Source: Pictodentalium vernedei (Eukaryota; Mollusca; Scaphopoda; Dentaliida; Dentaliidae). Taken from it: a stretch of 64,000 nucleotides of DNA. The stretch is from contig CM062297.1 of NCBI GenBank assembly GCA_031216915.1, positions 539,112,971-539,176,970 on the forward strand. Direction: 5' to 3'. This document shows, in pieces, positions 32,371 through 43,069 of the stretch; within the stretch, counting starts at the first letter, position 1; each line of letters starts with the position of its first letter. Both the position numbers and the translations under genes were made by a program. The notes beneath the pieces are model-generated. The model ran no database searches. It was not told the origin of the DNA and worked only from the letters and a program-made list of their open reading frames with translations.

Positions 32371-33450
32371 GTAAGAACAGGGTGAAAAATCTCCAAGTTT
32401 GTCGGTTTGGTATTTCAAATATTGTCTTTTAGAATTTCTTCGAGACTTTCCCTTTTAAAACAACGCAGGTTTTTTTTGTGTTGACCCATAGTTCAGAATG
32501 ATACGATAAGGCTCGCGATGTGTGCTACAAAAGTTCTAACCTGACCAAGGGTTTATATTCATTTGGGAATCGATTGCTTATATTTTGACCAGTATGAAGT
32601 GTTTATGGTTTTCAAATATTGCCCACGGCATAATTTTATAAATTTATAATGTATGATGATACCGACAATATGGTCGCACAAAGTAGCTGTAGCCAACGTC
32701 AGGCCACTAATATCATAAGTAAATCATGACCAAGTATATGAGAGATTAAATAACCAACTGAAGACAAACTACCCGTGGAGTGAGGCGTGTACAGCTGGAC
32801 TGTGGCTTCACTTGTTCACTATTTATTTGTTCATCTTTTTCCAATGCATGGGGTCAGAGTTACATAATGATATAAAATTGAATAAATAATTCATTACATG
32901 GCCGTAATAGACAGTACAAATACAGAAAATTTATCACCACCAGTACCCGACACTCCAACCCCATGCACCCCTCCCCCTCCCGCACACACATACACACATC
33001 TACATAAACAAGGTTTTGCAATTCCAGATACACTAGAATCTTCTCTCTCCCATTTTCTCTTCCCCACTCTCTCTCACCTTTATTTTCCTCCAACAGTTCA
33101 ATTCATTCATGTCCCTAAACAATTTCACCTTTTTGTCATATGCTGCATGTATTTTCTGTATCCATTGCAAGAGAAATAGTCCAGGACTCCGTAAGTCTGA
33201 TGGTCAAATGAGCGACAAAGACCCCCCACCCCTCATCTCTGTCTACGATTTGCAAAAGAATGGGTCAAATAATGTTACATGTGCTAGGGGTTTATCAAAA
33301 CCACAAGTCAATCTAAGCTCCATGCATGCAGTTAGACAAATTAATATCAGCCGAAAATGGAGGCCTTAAATTACAACATCTTGTTTTACTCATTCAGCCG
33401 ATATGTAAATAACTTGACATCTGGCATTTGTTGTATATAGTATCGGATAT
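32371..33450. other. No gene seen; diverged repeat copies
   Basis: 32810-32990 matches 37445-37620 (ACTATTTATTTGTTCATCTT, TGATATAAAAT, CACCAGTA). 33330-33450 is a diverged end of the macrosatellite unit (CAGCCGATATGTAAATAAC, GTATATAGTATCGGATA). Between these is C-rich and CT-rich sequence without a supported gene. Confidence 0.55.
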
Positions 33451-33451
33451 T

Positions 33452-35210
33452 TATACCCCCCGCTTCGAAGAAGTGGGGGCTATATAGGAATCGCCCTGTA
33501 TGTCCGTCCATCCGTCTGTCCGTCCGTCCATCCGTACGTCCGTCCGTCCGTCCGTCCGTCCATCCGTACGTCTTTCTGGACATGAAATTCTTGTGTGCGC
33601 AACTCCTCCTACATTTATCAATCAATTTGGACAAAACTTTTCAGACATCATCACTACTAAGTGAACATGTGCATATTCCAAGATTTTTGATCTGCGACAA
33701 TTTTAACCAGGTTTTCTCCCTTTGACTTAGATTTATTGTGTCTTTCCATCCGAACAAATTCTTGTGTGCGCAACTCCTACATTAATGAACCGATTTTGAT
33801 GAAACCTTTCAAACATCATCTCTATTAAGTGAACATGTGCATATTCCAAACTTTTTAATCTGCGACAATTTTAACCAGGTTATCTCTCTTGAACTTTGAT
33901 TTAATATGGGTTTCTACATGAAATTCTTGTGTGCGCAACTCCTCCTACATTTATCAATCAATTTGGACAAAACTTTTCAGACATCATCACTACTAAGTGA
34001 ACATGCGCATATTCCAAGATTTTTGATCTGCGACAATTTTAACCAGGTTATCTCCCTTTGACTTAGATTTATTATGTCTTTCCGTTCGAACAAATTCTTG
34101 TGTGCGCAACTCCTCCTACATTAATGAACCAATTTTGATGAAACCTTTCAAACATCATCTCTACTAAGGGAACATGTGCATATTCCAAACTTTTTGATCT
34201 GCGACAATTTTAACCAGGTTATCTCTCTTGAACTTTGATTTAATATGGGTTTCTGCATGAAATTCTTGTGTGCGCAACTCCTCCTACATTTATCAATCAA
34301 TTTGGACGAAAGTTTACAGACATCATCACTACTAAGTGAACACGCGCATATTCCAAAATTTTTGAGCTGTGGCAATTTTAACTAGGTTATCTCCCTTTAA
34401 CTTAGATTTATTATGGGTTTCTACATGAAATTCTTGTGCGTGCAACTCCTCCTACATTTATCAATCAATTTGGACAAAACTTTTCAGACATCATCACTTC
34501 TAAGTGAACATGCGCATATTCCAAGATTTTTGCTCTGCGACAATTTTAACCAGGTTATCTCCCTTTGACTTAGATTTATTATGTCTTTCCGTTCGAACAA
34601 ATTCTTGTGTGCGTAACTCCTCCTACATTAATGAACCGATTTTGATGAAACCTTTCAAACATCATCTCTACTAAGTGAACATGTGCATATTCCAAACTTT
34701 TTGATCTGTGACAATTTTAACCAGGTTATCTCTCTTGAACTTTGATTTAATATGGGTTTCTGCATGAAATTCTTGTGCGTGCAACTCCTCCTACATTTAT
34801 CAATCAATTTTGACGAAACCTTTCAAACATTATCACAACTAAGTGAACATACGCATATTCCCAAATTTTTTATCTGCGACAATTTTAACCAGGTTATCTC
34901 CCTTTAACTTGGATTTATTATGGGTTTTCAAATGGGATTCTTGTGTGTGCAACTCCTCCTACATTAATGAACCGATTTTGAATACATGTTGCACATTGTA
35001 AATGTGTTTTTCCAAATGTAAACCATATATGTGTGGGCTCTTTAAGTATTCAGTGCTGTTCTGTGGAAGGCCACATGCAAATACAAATTTCAACAACAAA
35101 TAATGATCTTTATGTATACATTTCCTTATGGCCTTCGCCTACATGATCAGAAGTGCATTCCACTAAAAACCCAAAGCAGGGGTATTAATCACCTTCAGTG
35201 ATAGTTCTAG
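33452..35210 (+). mobile_element. Hairpin-ended (GTCC)n element with nine ~169 bp units
   Basis: Head hairpin of CCCCC/GGGGG arms around TTCGAAGAA (33452-33484), then (GTCC)n with CATC variants to about 33570. Nine core units follow, marked by TTCTTGTGTGCGCAACTCC at about 33587, 33757, 33925, 34095, 34263, 34429, 34600, 34766 and 34937. Two unit subtypes alternate for much of the array (CATTTATCAATCAATTTGG versus CATTAATGAACCGATTTTG), implying a dimeric higher-order repeat. The right end has GGGGTAT (35179-35185, inverse of ATACCCC at 33453-33459), the hairpin ATCAC-CTTCA-GTGAT and CTAG at 35207-35210 before T. Non-coding. Confidence 0.78.
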
Positions 35211-35221
35211 TTAGTGTATTG

Positions 35222-35230
35222 TCATCCCAC

Positions 35231-35278
<48 letters not shown>

Positions 35279-35582
35279 ATCTCTCTCTCTCTCTGTCTCT
35301 CTCTCTCTCTGTCTCTCTCTGTCTCTCTCTCTCTCTCTCCGATAACCTGCTGTTAAATATGGCAGATAAACGTGATCTGTCTGGTAAGCCATCATGTTGC
35401 TGAGGCCCCCGTCGACTGTAAGTACTCCCCACCCGCCTGCCCAATGTTCCGAAAAAGTAATAAAATGGGTCACAGTTCTCCACGTAGGCCTATGACGTTA
35501 GAGAGAGGAAAGCGCCATCATACACATCACCAAAAAACAATTTGCGTTTAGTCCCCCCCCCCCAGCCCCTACCCCCCCCCCC

Positions 35583-35615
<33 letters not shown>

Positions 35616-36075
35616 CAACTAGTGCGTATAATTTACAAATGGGAGGCTCGCTTATCTGTTGGCAAACAAAATGTGGACCAACTGACACATAAGGATGGGA
35701 GTGGACTGTTCTGTCTTACAGGAGCATGTTTATTTCTCTGTTGGGTGTTTTATTAATAATTAAATGGGCTATAAAAGTTTTCTTTTGGGGAGAGGGAAAT
35801 ATGAAGGAATATTTGTACCCATGTAAAAATGTGTAACATAAGCTTGGGAAGTGTGCAACTTAAGAGTAATGTTCTTCTCGGAAACGGATACATTTATTAA
35901 AATAACAATTTTAATTAATTATCATTTACTGATTATCTTGAAGAAAAAAATGTTTAATTAATTGACTGAACACTGACGCTGCAAATACACTCTAAAACAC
36001 CTGAAAAACACAACACTGTTAAAAATTCCATCTCATTGTCATCAACCCATTTAACTATCGATTCCATAAGTTCCT
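35222..36075 (+). repeat. Paralogous segment, copy 1
   Basis: It begins in a (CT)n tract (about 35232-35338), then CTGTTAAATATGG, GATCTGTCTGGT, CAGTTCTCC, CTCGCTTAT, AATGTGGACCAAC, TCTTACAGG, TGTTTTATTAA, ATAAAAGTTTT, GGAATATTTG, CATTTATTAAAATAACAA and CATTTAACTATCGATTC. The same ordered landmarks occur at 37615-38455. It contains a C-run/(CA)n at about 35553-35612. No shared open frame could be followed. Confidence 0.8.
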
Positions 36076-36930
36076 TTCAAATTGATAATGCTTGAAACAA
36101 TATATAATTTGACCATTCAGTTTGTGGTTTAGCCAATAGTATATAAAAGTAACAAAGGAATTTTACACGACTGTGTAAGTTTATTTTCGGAAATGAAAGT
36201 ATCTGTGCTCATAAACATTGCCGCAGTTGTAGTTAAAGTGCATTTTTAAACTGGACAAAATACGTCTTACCCGTTTGAAATATTTTTGGCTTTATTCAAT
36301 TTTTGTTTTAAAAAGAGTACAAAATTATAGCAGAATTCCCATTAACCCTTTACTTATCCTAAATAGAATCCGCATTTATCCAATTCGATCTCGTTTTACT
36401 AAACATTTTTACGGTTGGCTAAAAAAAATAGCTTATGTTAAAGCGTCCGTCCATCCCTCCATCTCTCTCTTGTTTCAATGTACCCCATCCTCTCCCACTG
36501 TACGCCAGATCACCCATTTGACATCACACAGTGCTAAGATGATGGCGTGATACACAATTTGGCATTTAGTTACATCATATCTTGATAAAAGTTGTGTTGT
36601 CTTTTCTACGGGCAATGGCTGGGTGTGTAGAACATTGTCTGGGGTAATTGTCAATTAACAAACACATTCTGTTGTCACTGAAGTCTGATATTCTCTTCAG
36701 AGACATGTTCTAAAATAGTATCTCTCAAATCAGAATAAAATGGATATTTCATTGAAAATTATTTTTATTTTTGGCACTAGTTTCCTCACAAAAAATCGTA
36801 ATTTATCATATTTGGCTTTCCATATCTATATCTTTTACCGTCACAATCCGAATGATATATACACATTAACAGGAGCAAAACACTGCCACGAAGCAGGACA
36901 TAATACCGTACAAATAAATAAATAAATAAA
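36076..36930. other. No gene seen
   Basis: AT-rich sequence between the two paralogous segments. TTAACCCTTTACTTATCC at about 36343-36360 resembles the left end of the TTAA MITE family, but no partner end was found. Confidence 0.4.
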
Positions 36931-36931
36931 T

Positions 36932-37305
36932 CATTTATTTAATTGATTTATTTATTGGGGTTTAACGACACTTCTACAGACAGGGTGACCTTGTGTGGGA
37001 CAGTTTGATGGGTGGAAGAAGCCGGAGTACCCGGAGAGAACCAACGAGCTACGAGGCGTAACGTTCGGACTCCCCAACTTGCTAACTCAGCGCAAGTCGG
37101 GCTAACATTGTTTAAAGGAACTTATGGAAGGTGTGATATCAACATGCAGTATGCGTTACCACACTACGCCCCCTTGCTCTTATGTGGAAATTGCGATTAA
37201 CGGCCTTGTCCAAGAACACAACGCAGATGACAGGCTCGAACCTACGACTAAGAGATCCGAAGTTTAACACGCTAACCAATGAGCTACTGCGTTCCCTGTT
37301 TTAAA
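36932..37305 (-). mobile_element. tRNA-derived SINE, reverse strand, divergent subfamily
   Basis: On the reverse strand the head has TAGCTCATTGGTTAGCGT (box A) and AGGTTCGAGCC (box B). The tail domain CTCTCCGGGTACTCCGG is as in the other SINEs, but the middle differs and the 3' end reads GTCGTTAAACCCCAATAAAT, as in the partial copies near 2330 and 59800. No target duplication was recognised. Confidence 0.8.
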
Positions 37306-37444
37306 TATCAGTGATTCCATTGATGCACTTCTACTAATAAACTTCTATTAATAATAGTCAATGGTGGAAAAGGTTAAGAATGCATAAAGCCATTGGTATT
37401 GCATATCGGATTTGAATCCAGAGTTTCGACCTTGACTACAGGTA

Positions 37445-37631
37445 AAATTCTTCTCTATTTTACTATTTATTTATTCGTCTTTTTCCCCATGCATTTTCAT
37501 GGGAATGGAGAGTTGCATGATGATATAAAATCAATAAATAATACGTTTCCTACCATAATGGATGGTACGGCATAAATCAAGTACAGCTGCATATCATCAC
37601 CAGTATCTCCCCACAGCCCTCCCACACAACC

Positions 37632-37673
<42 letters not shown>

Positions 37674-37698
37674 GTCTCTCTCTGTCTCTCTCACAGTC

Positions 37699-37769
<71 letters not shown>

Positions 37770-38455
37770 ACCTTCTGTTAAATATGGAAGATGGAAGTAA
37801 TCTGTCTGGTGAGTTATCACTTTCCAGAGAATGACGTCAACTGTAAGCATTCGCTAGAAAGCCCGCCCGCCCGCCCGCCCGCCCGATGTTCAATGAAGTA
37901 GAAAACAGGTCGCAGTTCTCCGCGTATTGGGTGTCACACAGGGCAGCTCCACCATACACATAAAAAAAAAAATAAATTTGCATTTGGTAGTCCATACTCC
38001 CCGCCATCCCCTCGTCCTGGTGCGTAATTATTCATGAATGGGGTGCTCGCTTATTGGTTTGCAAACATAATGTGGACCAACCCATAGATATGGGTGGAGT
38101 TGACTATTCAGTCTTACAGGCCTATGTTCATACCACTGTCTTGTGTTTTATTAAGGAATAAATGGGTCATAAAAGTTTTTTTTTACGGAAATGTGGAAGG
38201 AATATTTGCACACATGTAAATGATTTTAACATACACCATGATGACAGTGTCCAACTTAAGTGTAATAGTCTTCTTGGAAGCGGATGCATTTATTAAAATA
38301 ACAAATTTGAATAATCATTTTTATTGAATTATCTGGAGTAAAAAATGTTTAAATAATTAATGGAAAACACCGAAGCTTTAAAAACCCCTAAAATACACAG
38401 CACCATTGACATTTTCATCTCAATGTCATCAATCCATTTAACTATCGATTCGATT
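37445..38455 (+). repeat. Paralogous segment, copy 2
   Basis: Same order of landmarks as 35222-36075, preceded by a part (37445-37620) that matches 32810-32990. The (CT)n tract runs from about 37622 to 37765 with ACAGT and GT interruptions. A (CCCG)n-like run (GCCCGCCCGCCCGCCC) lies at 37861-37884. A reverse-strand frame here is just (RE)n from the CT tract. Confidence 0.8.
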
Positions 38456-38460
38456 TTATT

Positions 38461-38610
38461 TATTTATCTATCCGTTTATTGATGTTTAAGGTCACTTACC
38501 GTACCATACCGCCAGTGGTGGGCCGGTCCAGTGAAGAGACGGTCCAGTCCGGCCCGGTCCAGCTCTCGGTGTTCAGGTTTTCTTGCCTGGAGCAGTCTCG
38601 GACTGATCCA
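38461..38610. repeat. SINE tail fragment and CCGGTCC-rich cluster
   Basis: 38461-38497 is a reverse-strand SINE tail (TTTATTGATGTTTAAGGTCA). Directly after it, GGCCGGTCCAG, GGTCCAGTCCGG and CCCGGTCCAG cluster in 60 bp. A similar cluster lies at 39980-40105, directly before the SINE fragment at 40108, so both may belong to one interrupted repeat. Confidence 0.55.
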
Positions 38611-38616
38611 ATCATT

Positions 38617-38712
38617 ATAAAATACCTTAAATGGCGGGAAATGTGTTAAAATCTTACTTTTGATAATACCAAAAGTAAGATTTTAACACATTGCCCCTCC
38701 TTTAAGGTACCG
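38617..38712. ncRNA. Long hairpin, perfect 23-bp inner stem
   Basis: 38640-38662 pairs without mismatch with 38670-38692 around a 7-nt loop (ATAATAC). Pairing continues outward imperfectly through TACCTTAAA / TTTAAGGTA. The 96-nt fold is shaped like a small-RNA precursor, but a fold-back MITE is equally plausible. A separate perfect 18-bp palindrome (TAAGGTACCGGTACCTTA) follows at 38703-38720. Confidence 0.4.
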
Positions 38713-38720
38713 GTACCTTA

Positions 38721-39430
38721 TGTATACAAATTTGTGTGACAGAATGTTTCATGGTACTGCCCTTGGCCGGGCAACCTTGGTAACTCTGGGCATGTTATAT
38801 AATACATGGTATGCACATGCACATTGTGGAAATGTGCAGAATATTTTGAACTATTTTCTCATCTCCATCATTTTTTAGAAGTTAGAGAACAAACAAACAT
38901 GCTACTTAGCACTGCCTACACCTTATGACTGTGACCAGTGGGGTAAAAACCGGGGGAGGGGTGGGGTAAGAGGGGTATTTAACCCACCCCCTAAAATTTC
39001 CAAAAATTATTAACCCATGGTCCCGATTAAACACATGGCGATGTTTGAAGTCACTCCAAAACAAAACGCAAAAGAAGAGGTGGACAAAATTTATAAAATT
39101 AGAAGCGAGTCCAATAACGAAAGAAGCAGAGAATTCGAATCTGCAATGTCCAGCAGCCCTTACCTCAGGAGTCGGTAACACCAGCCTCAGAATCGCTGAG
39201 AAAACAAATTTTGGCCCACAATTGTTTTTCAAAATGTAGCAGAGGATACATGCGGACCCTTATCACCAATAGGGGGATATCCCCCTCTCGTGCTCCCACC
39301 TTGCCACTGCGCAGCGGCTTGGATAATGCTGTGTATCATACTGTCAGACTAATTGGCACTCCATTGGATCCACCCTGCCCCCCCCCCCCTTTAATATTTG
39401 TTTACGTGGTTACGCCCCTGACTGTGACTC
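38721..39430. other. No gene seen
   Basis: Mixed-composition sequence with a C-run at about 39379-39391. Overlapping open frames on both strands at 38906-39240 show no recognisable domain. Confidence 0.45.
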
Positions 39431-39432
39431 AT

Positions 39433-39535
39433 TGTAGAGTCTGTAGTTCACGTCTCCATTATCCTCTACACGCTATTATGTCATATAGCATGTGGACTGT
39501 GGAGGATCGCGGAAATGTGGACTACAGACTAAACG
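39433..39535. repeat. Imperfect hairpin, ~48-nt arms
   Basis: GTAGAGTCTGTAGTTCACGT pairs with ATGTGGACTACAGACTAAAC, and ATCCTCTACACGCTAT pairs with ATAGCATGTGGACTGTGGAGGAT, leaving a short loop at TATGTCAT. Several mismatches. It abuts the next hairpin. Confidence 0.6.
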
Positions 39536-39665
39536 TTATTAGTGTCGTTTGCACCATCCATCTCTAAGTTCTTAACCCAATCATGTAGTATTTGATTGGG
39601 TTAAGAACCTAAAGGCAGACAGTGCAATGCTCCAAGTCTTTCAGTACTAATAACGCTTTGTTCTT
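39530..39665. repeat. Second hairpin with 16-bp perfect inner stem
   Basis: GTTCTTAACCCAATCA pairs with TGATTGGGTTAAGAAC around TGTAGTATT (about 39569-39609). Outer pairing through GTTATTAGT / ACTAATAAC extends the inverted repeat to about 130 bp. Confidence 0.7.
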
Positions 39666-40107
39666 AGCATTGGCACCTGACATACTCCAGATAGATTGGT
39701 CAATTTTCAACATCCAGGTATGCGTACCGGAATGAGATGTAGTGACGGGGGGTTATGCATTGGCAACCATAGGATATATCGCAATTTGCGACCCATGTTC
39801 AGTACATTGAACTGCATACAAGGGTTAGTTGACATAGTAATTTGCTATCTTGTCTGACATCATACCGTGGCCGAACAGACATATGCGACACTGTGTATTA
39901 ACTGATGATTGGAGCTTCGGATTTCCGTACCAAATAAACCCAGTGCTAAAGCTAGGCACACATCTATGTATTAAAATCCACGGACCGGTCCAGTACCGGA
40001 CCACCATGAGTGGACCTGTCCAAAGCAGTCCAAGATGGTGGTTCGGTATGCGGTCCAGCCCTGGGCCGCGGACCATACCGGTTGTTTGCGGTCCGGTCTG
40101 CATCCCT

Positions 40108-40385
40108 AGTCCTTGGGCAAGGCACTTAAATTCCCATTGCCTTCTTGGGGGCACGGTGGCGCCGTGTATTAATGCGTACTGCACGTCGATGGTGCGCATG
40201 CCTTCAACCTCTGCTAACCGCTGGGTTAGTACGTTGGAAAGTTTGGCACATGCTCACCGCTGCTCGGTGGTTCTCTCTGGGTACTCCGGCTTCCTCCAAC
40301 CATATATCTGCTCGATCTTTTAACCTGGCTGTTGAAAGTGTCGTAAATCCACCAAAATAAATAAATAAATAAATAAATAAATAAA
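40108..40385 (+). mobile_element. SINE, head-truncated
   Basis: It starts at CCTTGGGCAAGGCACTTAAA, so the pol III promoter is missing. It keeps GTACTGCACGTCGATGGTGC, the tail domain CTCTCTGGGTACTCCGG and a long (AATA)n tail ending about 40385. Confidence 0.85.
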
Positions 40386-41290
40386 TGCATCAATGTGCTG
40401 GTAGTTTATTCCATCTTCCATGTTGTAAAGTTTGCTACGGTACAGATCACCATCTTCACAGTGCATTCTTTAGAAACGAATAAATAGAATGCAAAATATG
40501 GAATGATTATCCTGAAAGAGTAAATATTTTACAAACTACAAATCTTGATGTCACTTCAGCACCTTAGCGTTCTAGACGCACGTATACCTAATGTATAAAT
40601 TTTCATGCTGAAAGTGTATATCAACACTAATTTAAAAATATGCGCGCTGATAATGAAATCATTAGATTGTGTTAGAATGGGTTAATATACAGGCCAATAT
40701 CTTCTCAATTAGATGTCTTTACCCATTTCACACATACGGTAACAAATATAATAAAAACATATTTTATTTTTAAAGAGAAAATTGACTGTAGAACGAAGTG
40801 TCCCCAATGTACAATTTTTTTACATGGCATATATTTTGGGTGTTTTTTAAAATTCATTGTGCCATCTTTCCTGCAAAACTCCCACTCGAGGTCCATATCT
40901 TATTTTGTTCACACTCCTAATCACATTTAACAGACAACATTTTGTTGGTCTAAGACCAATGTAGCGAGCTTGAGCGATGACGAAAACATTAGGGCGACGC
41001 GTATGTGTCTCCCTAAATCAGATGTCTCCCTAATGAATATTTATTGTGCGAGCAATGTCTCCCTAATATCCAATCCAACAATATATATATATATAGTTTC
41101 GTCAAATTGCCGACATGTTTGGAAGATTACTCCCTTCTAAGCAGCTTTCATTGTTGACTAATTCTTATTCCTTTATGTTAAGTGCCGTTCCAATGTATAC
41201 TGCGTTATTCTAATTGTTAAATGTGAATTAGAAAATTGTTCGAGATTCGCGTACGTCTTTCAGGTCGATTTATTACTTGGCAGGAGGCCG
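40386..41290. other. No gene seen; GTCTCCCTAAT words
   Basis: AT-rich. Three GTCTCCCTAA(A/T) words at 41017-41070 near (AT)n (41082-41094) match similar words at 22035-22126. No frame of interest. Confidence 0.45.
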
Positions 41291-41294
41291 CCTA

Positions 41295-41560
41295 ACTCCC
41301 AATCACGAACCCATTTATAAAATCACCATTTCATATCTTCCTTGGGTGACAACACATAAAGATATGAGCTATGTTTCATGTTGTTCCCCATGTTCAATTG
41401 TAAATTATGCACAAAGAATACCATATTATATCTTCCTTGGGTGGCATCAAGTAAAGATATATTCCGAGTTATTATGTGCAAAATTTGTTCTCAGCTTCAG
41501 AATTATGAACATTCAATCATTTATCTCAACATCACCCTGGTAACAGAGGCAGAGGCGAGT
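41295..41560 (+). repeat. Short tandem units, copy 1
   Basis: Units of ~90-110 bp with TATCTTCCTTGGGTG, AAGTAAAGATAT and GTAAATTATGCA, ending ACCCTGGTAACAGAGGCAG. The same units and ending occur at 42240-42555. Confidence 0.75.
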
Positions 41561-41611
41561 CCGCAAGCAATATTCAAGCATCTAACCATTGCTTGACCCA
41601 AATCATTTATC

Positions 41612-42195
41612 AGCGGTAAAGCTTTAGAACAACTGGTTCACTCTTTTGTCACATCTCACTTGGACTACTGCAATTCACTTTTTCTGGGCCTGCCACTTTC
41701 ACTACTACAGCAGTTACAGAATATCCAGAACGTAGCTGCTCGAATCCTAAGCGGGGCTAAGCGCTTTGATCACATCACCCCTATCTTGAAGGATCTTCAC
41801 TGGCTTCCAATCCAAAGCAGAGTGCATTTTAAGATTCTTATGCTATTATTTAAATGCATTCATGGTCTCGCGCCTGCTTACCTGAGGGACCTTCTCTCTC
41901 ATCGCCTCACGAAGCGTAGGCTTCGTTCTTCAGATCAATTGTTACTGACCACACCCTTCACTAAATCAGCTTTAGCGACCGAGCGGGCTTTCTCGATTGC
42001 TGGACCACGACTTTGGAATGCATTGCCCGCGCACCTTCGCTCACAAAATAATTTATCGACTTTCAAAAAGCATCTTAAGACTCATTTATTCAAATCATAT
42101 TTCCCATAGTACCTTTCATGTGATTGTGAAGCGTTTTAGAGCACCTTCGGTGGTTTCACGCTATACAAAATCTATTATTATTATTATTATTATTA
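41612..42195 (+). mobile_element. Non-LTR retrotransposon 3' end (L2/CR1-like RT C-terminus)
   Basis: A frame of about 165 codons ending TAG at 42107-42109, intact over this length. It contains HLDYCNSLFLGLP, LQNIQNVAARILSG, HITPILKDLHWLPI, FKCIHGLAPAYL and GPRLWNALPAHLRS, the well-known conserved C-terminal region after the reverse transcriptase palm of L2/CR1-type ORF2 proteins. A short 3' UTR follows, ending in (TTA)n (42175-42195). It is 5'-truncated, as is usual for target-primed insertions, so no catalytic motif is present. The boundaries fall inside a tandem array that continues on both sides. Confidence 0.88.
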
Positions 42196-42239
42196 AATCG
42201 TTCAAATGCGTTGTTCTCCATATTTAAGTGTATCGCCTG

Positions 42240-42555
42240 CAAAATCACTGTATCAATCTCCCTTGGGTGGTAATGAGTAAAGATATGTTCTCTGTTTCAC
42301 ATTGTTTCCTGTATCCGAGTCTATTACGCGCAAAATAAGTGGATCATATCTTCCTTGGATGGCAACAAGTAAAGATATGTTCTGCGCTTCACTTTGCTTT
42401 TTGTATTCAAGTGTAAATTATGCAAACAATACTGTATAATATCCTCCTTGGGTGGCAACAAGTAAAGATATATTCCGTGTTATTATGCAACAAGCAAATA
42501 TAAATTACACACTATTGCTAAAATATCGCCCTGGTAACAGAGGCAGAGGCAAGTT
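42240..42555 (+). repeat. Short tandem units, copy 2
   Basis: Three units with CTTCCTTGG(G/A)TGG, AAGTAAAGATATGTTC and TTCACTTTG, ending CGCCCTGGTAACAGAGGCAG. With 41295-41560 it brackets the LINE fragment. Confidence 0.75.
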
Positions 42556-43049
42556 AGTTCGTATACCGTATTCACACATCCATGCACTCCTTGACACGAA
42601 TCATTCAAGCACTCAAAAGCATGCCTCCATATCCCTGCCCTAATACCCAATCCATGTCCATCAGACATCAGTACCACTAAAGAAATATATAATCTTTTTG
42701 TACCTTCCTTGCATAGTAATAAAGCCCGAACCCCCCCCCCCCCCCTCCGCTCATGCATGATCCTTCCAGTGTGTCTAAACATCTTGTCCCCCACCCACTT
42801 TTGCTGCATATATATGCCCCCCACCACTGACCTATATGTGGCTCCTGCCATGTCTACACTAGCAGTTGTAGGCTCGGGTGTCCACACATCCCCCCCCCCC
42901 ACCCCCTGTATGTATGCACCCACATATATACAATGATCATAATCTCATAACATATACACATGTTCAAAATCAATGCACCTTTAACTGTAATTGCTCTTCA
43001 ATCTAATTTTTATTTCCCTCTCCCCCCGCCCCCATCAACAAATTTATAA
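42556..43049. other. No gene seen; C-runs
   Basis: C-runs at 42729-42745 and 42891-42903. Open frames are overlapping and low-complexity. Confidence 0.5.
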
Positions 43050-43069
43050 ATGAGAATATTTGGTATCAG

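Noticed and set aside
33587..34960. CRISPR-like array
   Set aside because: Units are 169 bp with no short repeat/unique spacer pattern, and the genome is eukaryotic.
35222..35483. (RE)n and (SL)n frames, also at 37497-37850
   Set aside because: Direct translation of (CT)n microsatellites.
41010..41095. Possible replication or attachment site from the repeated GTCTCCCTAAT words
   Set aside because: No supporting context; a dispersed repeat explains the words.
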